Of a stretch of DNA of 43,699 nucleotides, positions 38,259 to 43,699 are shown one piece after another. Where the stretch lies: assembly GCA_009777815.1 (NCBI GenBank), contig WRLB01000004.1, positions 1-43,699 on the forward strand. Reading direction: 5' to 3'. The DNA is from Bacteroidota bacterium (GTDB lineage: Bacteria; Bacteroidota; Ignavibacteria; Kapaibacteriales; UBA2268). Below the pieces are notes generated by a model. It had not been told where the DNA came from. It saw only the letters and a program-made list of their open reading frames with translations, and searched no databases. The translations under genes were made by a program, and so were the position numbers. The first letter of the stretch is position 1. The number at the start of each line of letters is the position of its first letter.

Positions 38259-40531
38259 TACATTTTAACGACTTTTTGTATTGATTTTGCTTTGTGGTTA
38301 TGTAGTTTTATAAAGTAAGTGCCTGTAGTAAGTTTAGATAAATCTATTTGTTTTTCTGTATCTATTGATGATAAATAAACTAACCTTCCTGTTTCGTCAT
38401 AAACATTTATAATATAAGGCATTTCTGTTGTATTTTCTACTTGTATATTCGCATTTCCGTTTGTTATTGGATTAGGAAAAATGTTAAATACGAAATCTTG
38501 TTCATCGTCTTCTATACCTAATGTTAGATGCTTCATTATTTCGTGTGCATTAATTTTGCCCCATCCCCAGATAGTAGATTTATTTTCTTTAGCATTTCCT
38601 GTATATTCGTCATTAATTGCTGTGATTCGCAATATATCTTTAATTTCAGAATGCGTAAGTTTTGGATTTACTTCGAGCATAAGTGCAACAATTCCTGTTA
38701 CCATTGGCGAAGACATAGATGTTCCTTGTGCGGCAATAAATTCGTATGTAGCGTTAGGAGTTTTGTCTGTAACATATAAATCCTTATAAGCATTAGAGAT
38801 ACCTACAAAACTATGAAGTGCAGAATACAATATACTGCCAGGTGCTGTAATATCAGGTTTAATTCTTCCGTCAGTTAATGGACCTTTAGAACTGAAATTT
38901 GCAATGTTATTAATAGTTTGCGAAGTTGGAGTTTTGTTGCCTGCAAATGGAACTATTGTATCTCGTGTAACATAAGCACCAACAGATATTACTTCCTCTT
39001 CTGTTCCCGGTGAACTAATTGTATAATTTGCATCGGGTTCAATTCCTTGAGTTTTAACTATAAAAGGATGACCATGCGGAGATGATTGATTCCAACAATG
39101 TATTATACCTGAATCTGAAAATATTCTAACAGACATATATGCATCCGCATTCTCTATACCAGATACATAAATGGGGATTATTCTACCGACAATTAAAGGT
39201 TTTTTATTTGTTATATATGGCTCCAAATAAGATTCATAAGCCCACACGTGAACATAAAACCTTCTTGCAGGATTATTAAAAGAAGATATCATTGTATCTA
39301 ATAATAATCCCGAAGAACCTACGGTAGATATAGTAAAAGAATCTGTTAATATCTCAAAATCTTTATCTAAAATTTTAGTTGTTATAGAAAACTCTTTGTC
39401 TATTTCGCCCATCGCATAAAAATAAGCGTAACCCCACTCTAATGTAGATAAAAGGCATTCTACAGATTTAATTGTGTTAGAAAAATTATTTTCAAGATGT
39501 GCTTTTGTATTTCCTACATTTCCTGCTGAAGCAACTAATATTCTGCCTTCAGGATTTTCATTAACCATTTCTTTTATCATTATTCCTGCAGAATGTGTAC
39601 CGTCATTAGGGTATCCTATTGTTCCAAAACTCATATTAATAACTATAGGTTTGCCAACAGAGTCCGCATAACTGAATAAATAATCAATACCTTCAATATA
39701 AGTAGGGCTGTCGTACTTACTAGTTGCATAACTATGTATACCTAATTCAACGATAGCAATATCTGACTTTGTTGCTATTCCCGAATGTGTATACTTTTGT
39801 CCTTCAACTTTTGAACCCGCTGCAATAGCAAGAACATGTGTCCCATGATACTCAGTATTTGAACTATAATCTGAAATAAATTTAATGTCAAAGTCATGAA
39901 GGTCAGTTAAAAGGAAACCAACATCAGAATTTTTAGGTGGCGGAAAAAATTCCAACAAGATATCATCATCAATATATGCATAAGGCACCCAAGCCCGCTT
40001 AATGCGTCCCTTTCCGTTTTCATCTGAAAACATTGGATGAGTAAAATCAAAACCATAATCTAAAACGCCAACAATTACACCTTCACCAAAATAAGAACGC
40101 TCAAGGTCTATACCTTGATGAACCTTATCTACATTAGAAGATTGCAATGCCTTATCTAAAAGTGGCTGTGGCTGTTTTGCAATCTCAATAAGTTCTACAA
40201 AATTAAAAGCAGATAATTGCTCTATTTTATCTATCGGAACAGACAGCAAAGCAACGCTTTTAGTTTTTACTAACTCTTTGCAACCAAGATTTTCAACTTG
40301 CAATTTGGAATAATTTTCGTTTACTTTTATATAAAGTTTAGTATATTCAATTCCATTTTTGGATTGCAAAAAGTAATCTTTTGATTTGATTTTATTATTT
40401 AAGATACTTTTATTTTCGTGCATTTTTAGGAACACATAAGTATCTGCGGTCAGTTTATTATTATAGTTTTCTGCGAACACATTGGCAGAAATCCAAACTG
40501 ATAAAATTAAGATAATAAATATATTTTTCAT
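38258..40531 (-). CDS. S8 (subtilisin-like) serine protease with T9SS C-terminal sorting domain
   Basis: GVLDYGFDFTHPMF (Asp), YHGTHVLAIAAG (His), GTSMSSPMVTGIVALM (Ser); C-terminus NIFPNPITNGNANIQV...LTTGTYFIKLHNHKAKSIQKVVKM. Confidence 0.94.
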   Translation of the reverse strand: MKNIFIILILSVWISANVFAENYNNKLTADTYVFLKMHENKSILNNKIKSKDYFLQSKNGIEYTKLYIKVNENYSKLQVENLGCKELVKTKSVALLSVPIDKIEQLSAFNFVELIEIAKQPQPLLDKALQSSNVDKVHQGIDLERSYFGEGVIVGVLDYGFDFTHPMFSDENGKGRIKRAWVPYAYIDDDILLEFFPPPKNSDVGFLLTDLHDFDIKFISDYSSNTEYHGTHVLAIAAGSKVEGQKYTHSGIATKSDIAIVELGIHSYATSKYDSPTYIEGIDYLFSYADSVGKPIVINMSFGTIGYPNDGTHSAGIMIKEMVNENPEGRILVASAGNVGNTKAHLENNFSNTIKSVECLLSTLEWGYAYFYAMGEIDKEFSITTKILDKDFEILTDSFTISTVGSSGLLLDTMISSFNNPARRFYVHVWAYESYLEPYITNKKPLIVGRIIPIYVSGIENADAYMSVRIFSDSGIIHCWNQSSPHGHPFIVKTQGIEPDANYTISSPGTEEEVISVGAYVTRDTIVPFAGNKTPTSQTINNIANFSSKGPLTDGRIKPDITAPGSILYSALHSFVGISNAYKDLYVTDKTPNATYEFIAAQGTSMSSPMVTGIVALMLEVNPKLTHSEIKDILRITAINDEYTGNAKENKSTIWGWGKINAHEIMKHLTLGIEDDEQDFVFNIFPNPITNGNANIQVENTTEMPYIINVYDETGRLVYLSSIDTEKQIDLSKLTTGTYFIKLHNHKAKSIQKVVKM

Positions 40532-40553
40532 AACACGTTAATTATTTATTTTA

Positions 40554-40561
40554 CAAATATA
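40554..40561 (-). promoter_or_regulatory. -7 box TATATTTG for S8 protease
   Basis: caaatata on +; 22 nt upstream of ATG. Confidence 0.5.
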
Positions 40562-40690
40562 AAGAAAAGATTTTAATTATCAACCTTTAGGTAAAATTAT
40601 ACAAAAATAACAAATGTGACAATTTTTCTAAATATATTTTTTAATAAAATATGTGGATTAATTCCTACTAAAATAGAAAACAGGTCTCCA

Positions 40691-41425
40691 TTAATAATAG
40701 TATTCGTCAGGCAACTCAATTAAATTGAATAAGAAATTCAATCCTAATTGAATAGAAGCAGGGCGAGGATTATAGTAATTTGTAATTATTTGATTCCCTA
40801 ACGCCGGAACTACATTCTTTAACGGATCGTTATTAACAAAATCAGTATATACACCATTTAGCGCATAACTTGCATTGAAAAATATATTTAATCTTCCAAC
40901 CTTATCGTAATACAACGGATGCGTATAACCTGCTTTAAACTCTATTAAGTTCTGCAACTTATCTGTATTTATATTAATTCCTATCCAATCGGCAGAAACA
41001 GGGAATCCAACAGAAAAACCAAGTTTAATACCGCAATGACTAAAAGTCGGACTAATAGTTATATAACTAAAACGCATTCTATCTTGCGTTAAATAATTTT
41101 TTGTATCAGCATCGTAGTTATATTTCATCAGAAAACTATTGGTATTATATCCAATATCAAGATACAAACCCAAATTATATTCAAAATCTAAAGGAATATA
41201 AGTTGTAATTCCAACATCGGGAACATTGTTAAATGCGAAACCATTTTTTCGTCCTTGTGGATTAGGGAAGCCATTGATTGCACATTTATAGCCAATAGAA
41301 AGTCCTAACTCAGGCGGAAAATATTGTTCTTCTTGGGCTGTTAGTTTAATACTTGAAATGCAAAACAGCACTAAAATTAAGGTTATTACTATTTTTTGTA
41401 GCATATTTTTATTCTTATTTTTCAT
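40691..41425 (-). CDS. Outer-membrane beta-barrel protein
   Basis: Signal peptide (KIVITLILVLFCISSIKLTAQ); alternating beta-strand pattern across 244 aa. Confidence 0.6.
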   Translation of the reverse strand: MKNKNKNMLQKIVITLILVLFCISSIKLTAQEEQYFPPELGLSIGYKCAINGFPNPQGRKNGFAFNNVPDVGITTYIPLDFEYNLGLYLDIGYNTNSFLMKYNYDADTKNYLTQDRMRFSYITISPTFSHCGIKLGFSVGFPVSADWIGININTDKLQNLIEFKAGYTHPLYYDKVGRLNIFFNASYALNGVYTDFVNNDPLKNVVPALGNQIITNYYNPRPASIQLGLNFLFNLIELPDEYYY

Positions 41426-41489
41426 TAATTATCGGATATAAAGTGTTATTTCTTTATAATGAACTTATAAAAATTGTGCCAAAAAATGC

Positions 41490-41515
41490 AGTTATGCTGA
41501 ATATATTAAGCATAA
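41490..41515. repeat. gttatgctgaatatattaagcataac palindromic arm
   Basis: Palindrome similar to 24311-24336. Confidence 0.6.
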
Positions 41516-41817
41516 CGCAAAAATTGAAAAAACATTTTTTACATTATTTTTGTAGAATACTGCAATTTGATGCTATAAAAAGCATTATTGATGTATTTTT
41601 AATAGCGAATTTGAAATCGGTAGACACCAAATTAGAATAAATTAAAATACATATTTTAACAGGGAATTAGTTCATTAATTACATATATTATACTGTGCTT
41701 GATGCGGCATATTATAATTATGTGCTATTGTCATTGCAAGACGATTTATTGACGTGGCAAGTTGCATTAAAAAAATAATATAAAAATTGCTATCTAAATA
41801 AATAAATCGGAAATCAT

Positions 41818-41825
41818 TATATTTG
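41818..41825 (+). promoter_or_regulatory. -7 box TATATTTG for truB
   Basis: TAnnTTTG overlapping the TTG of the ORF call; supports the ATG start at 41847. Confidence 0.5.
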
Positions 41826-41846
41826 CAAATAATATCTTATAATAGT

Positions 41847-42563
41847 ATGTTTGTTCTTAATACAGATACAATTAATGAAATAAATAATTTTTCGGTTTGG
41901 ATAGATATATGTAATACATCAGGGAGTGCTATTCTTATTAATAAAAGTGCAAATTGGACATCCTTTGATGTTGTCGCTAAAATGCGAAATATAACTAAAA
42001 TAAGAAAAATAGGACATTGCGGAACACTTGATCCTTTTGCTACGGGCTTGCTGATTCTATGTTTAGGAAAAGGAACAAAACAAATATCTACTTTCCAAAA
42101 TCTTCCCAAACAATATAATGCAACTATTAAAATCGGTGCTACTACTAAATCAAGTGATATAGAACAACCCGAAGAAAATATTTGCGACATTTCACATATA
42201 AAAAATAATGATATTGAGGATGTTATTAATTCTTTCAATGGTATTATTATGCAAGTTCCACCGATGTTTTCTGCTAAAAAAATTAAAGGACGTAAATTAT
42301 ATGAACTTGCTCGTAAAAATATAGAAATAGAACTTCCTGCTGTAGAAGTTAATATTCATAGTATTGAAATTAGTAAAATTGATTTGCCTTCAATTAATGT
42401 TATAATTGATTGTTCTAAAGGGACATATATTAGAGCATTAGCAAGAGATATTGGAATTAAATTGGGAGTTGGTGGTTATCTTACGCAACTTAAACGAACC
42501 AAAATTGGCGAACATAATACTACTAATGCCTTCACTATTGATGAGTTGCAATCTATAATTTAA
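41847..42563 (+). CDS. truB: tRNA pseudouridine(55) synthase TruB
   Basis: ILINKSANWTSFDVVAKMRN; RKIGHCGTLDPFATGLLILCLGKGTK; CSKGTYIRALARDIG. Confidence 0.95.
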   Translation: MFVLNTDTINEINNFSVWIDICNTSGSAILINKSANWTSFDVVAKMRNITKIRKIGHCGTLDPFATGLLILCLGKGTKQISTFQNLPKQYNATIKIGATTKSSDIEQPEENICDISHIKNNDIEDVINSFNGIIMQVPPMFSAKKIKGRKLYELARKNIEIELPAVEVNIHSIEISKIDLPSINVIIDCSKGTYIRALARDIGIKLGVGGYLTQLKRTKIGEHNTTNAFTIDELQSII

Positions 42564-42658
42564 GAGATGCTAAAACAAGTTCAGCATAACTAATTTCTAA
42601 CACAGGGATTAATCCCCGTGCTAAGTGTATATTATGCCGAACTTATTTCAGCATATCA
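42564..42658. repeat. Composite: palindromic arm + cac(a/g)gggattaatccccgtg hairpin + second arm
   Basis: gagatgctaaaacaagttcagcataac; cacagggattaatccccgtg (42601-42620); attatgccgaacttatttcagcatatcat. Confidence 0.75.
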
Positions 42659-42725
42659 TTATTTATGTGGACGTTATTGATTGCTTTTTGTCGCTAATAT
42701 TTCACCTACGGTAGAACCATAGAAA

Positions 42726-43250
42726 CTATAAACTTTTTAAAGCAACCATATAAATTTGTGCTGTTTTTGCCGGTTTAGATTCCATAATATCTAATTGAAT
42801 AGCGTATTTGGGAGTATCAAAATTCCACAATGGCATTAATATTCCCATCATTGTAGGAATTTCTTCTATTGTGCCATCGTCATCGTAATTTCCTTTTGAA
42901 GGAACAATTGATGCTGTTAAATCAAAAATATACTGCACAAATGCTAAATACTCAGCATCAAAATCTTCCGCAGTTGTTGTAAACTGAATAGAATAAGAAG
43001 GAGCAGAACTTTGTCTTTTACCTTCTTTAAACGTCCAACCTACAGGGGCAGTGATGTCAAATCCATAAACATCTTTAATTACAGTTTGCCAATTGCTTGC
43101 TGTTAGGTCTGATGTATTGTTATCACCAGTGGGATTATTTGGCTTTTCATTTTCGCTACAAGCCGTAGCAATAAACAAAACTGATAGAATTGCTATAAAG
43201 TTTTGTTTAAACAGGTTCGTTTTGCCTGAAAATTGATTTAAATAAAACAT
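42726..43250 (-). CDS. Small lipoprotein of unknown function
   Basis: Lipobox-like LFIATAC; 174 aa; PVGWTF motif. Confidence 0.55.
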   Translation of the reverse strand: MFYLNQFSGKTNLFKQNFIAILSVLFIATACSENEKPNNPTGDNNTSDLTASNWQTVIKDVYGFDITAPVGWTFKEGKRQSSAPSYSIQFTTTAEDFDAEYLAFVQYIFDLTASIVPSKGNYDDDGTIEEIPTMMGILMPLWNFDTPKYAIQLDIMESKPAKTAQIYMVALKSL

Positions 43251-43325
43251 AAAATTTAATAATTTATTTTATAAAAAAATGTTCGTTTTTATAGAATGCA
43301 ATAATAAGAAAAATAAATGAAAAAA

Positions 43326-43699
43326 TTATAAAGCAACTTGTGGTTCTTCTGTTAATACGTCTTTGTTTTTAAAAACATCAGTTATTTTATTTATTATTTC
43401 TTTGAATGTATTTTGTTGTTCTTTAAGTTCAGTTTTAGTTTCAGTTTCTAATTTATCTATTCTTTTATTAGTTGTAGCAATTTGTTGGTTAGTAGCAGTA
43501 ATTTTTTCTTCTACTTTTTGATTAAGATTAGTATGCTTATCTTCTAATCTATCAAATTTAGAGTTTAATTTTTCTATTTCTACTTTTACATTAGTTAATT
43601 CGGTTTTAACATCATCAATTTTATTAGATTGATTAATATGCAAAGCAATTATTACTGCAATTATACCTATGGCAATAGTGATATTAGTAGAAATTATAA
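43326..43699 (-). CDS. Membrane-anchored coiled-coil protein (5' end beyond the window)
   Basis: The ORF-track start at 43643 is a TTG; the frame stays open to the window edge and encodes a TM helix (TNITIAIGIIAVIIALHIN) before the heptad-rich coiled coil. Confidence 0.5.
   Translation of the reverse strand, partial: IISTNITIAIGIIAVIIALHINQSNKIDDVKTELTNVKVEIEKLNSKFDRLEDKHTNLNQKVEEKITATNQQIATTNKRIDKLETETKTELKEQQNTFKEIINKITDVFKNKDVLTEEPQVAL

Noticed and set aside
38061-39671. Plus-strand ORFs opposite yraN and the S8 protease
   Set aside because: Antisense shadows of conserved genes.
41353-41640. 95-aa plus-strand ORF between the OMP gene and truB
   Set aside because: Overlaps the OMP start and runs through a palindromic repeat; low-complexity and without recognisable domain.
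41729-41775. Second dispersed repeat of the gtcattgcgag type (also hints at 27311 and 33899)
   Set aside because: Only short degenerate matches; too weak to call a family from this window.
1-43699. tRNA or rRNA genes
   Set aside because: No convincing T-loop (GGTTCRANTCC) plus acceptor pairing or rRNA segments were seen; a tRNAscan/Infernal run would settle this.

Overview
This is an AT-rich window with Bacteroidota/FCB-like features: T9SS-type C-terminal tails, TAnnTTTG promoter boxes and beta-barrel outer-membrane proteins. Taxonomy is inferred, possibly an Ignavibacteria/Kapabacteria-like lineage. Housekeeping genes recognised: rpoC, rsmI, gcvT, phosphoglucomutase/phosphomannomutase, nadC, APC permease, mreD, thrS, HIT, dprA, nusB, UDP-sugar dehydrogenase, yraN, truB. 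Accessory or envelope content: a GldM-like plus two OMP gene cluster, a GLUG-repeat protein, an AddB-like protein that looks truncated, a PstS-like lipoprotein, a 1334-aa T9SS substrate, a degenerate histidine-kinase-like protein, a type II R-M system (HTH-fused SPPY methylase plus TdeIII/MjaII-like endonuclease), and a T9SS subtilase. The least-explained signals are noncoding: (1) a ~90-bp element present twice in inverted orientation (~11121-11211 and ~16339-16427), each copy ending exactly 41 bp before a start codon; (2) a family of about 60-75 bp two-hairpin palindromic elements (gtcatgctgaacttgtttcagcat... / ...gatgctgaaacgagttcagcatgac), one lying in frame inside the addB-like CDS and one supplying the NadC C-terminus and stop; (3) a recurrent cacggggattcatccccgtg hairpin; (4) a compound repeat locus with a 41-bp tandem array between the phosphomutase gene and nadC; (5) a GNRA-capped hairpin abutting a Shine-Dalgarno in front of the GldM-like gene. 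No rRNA, tRNA, CRISPR array or transposase gene was recognised by eye.
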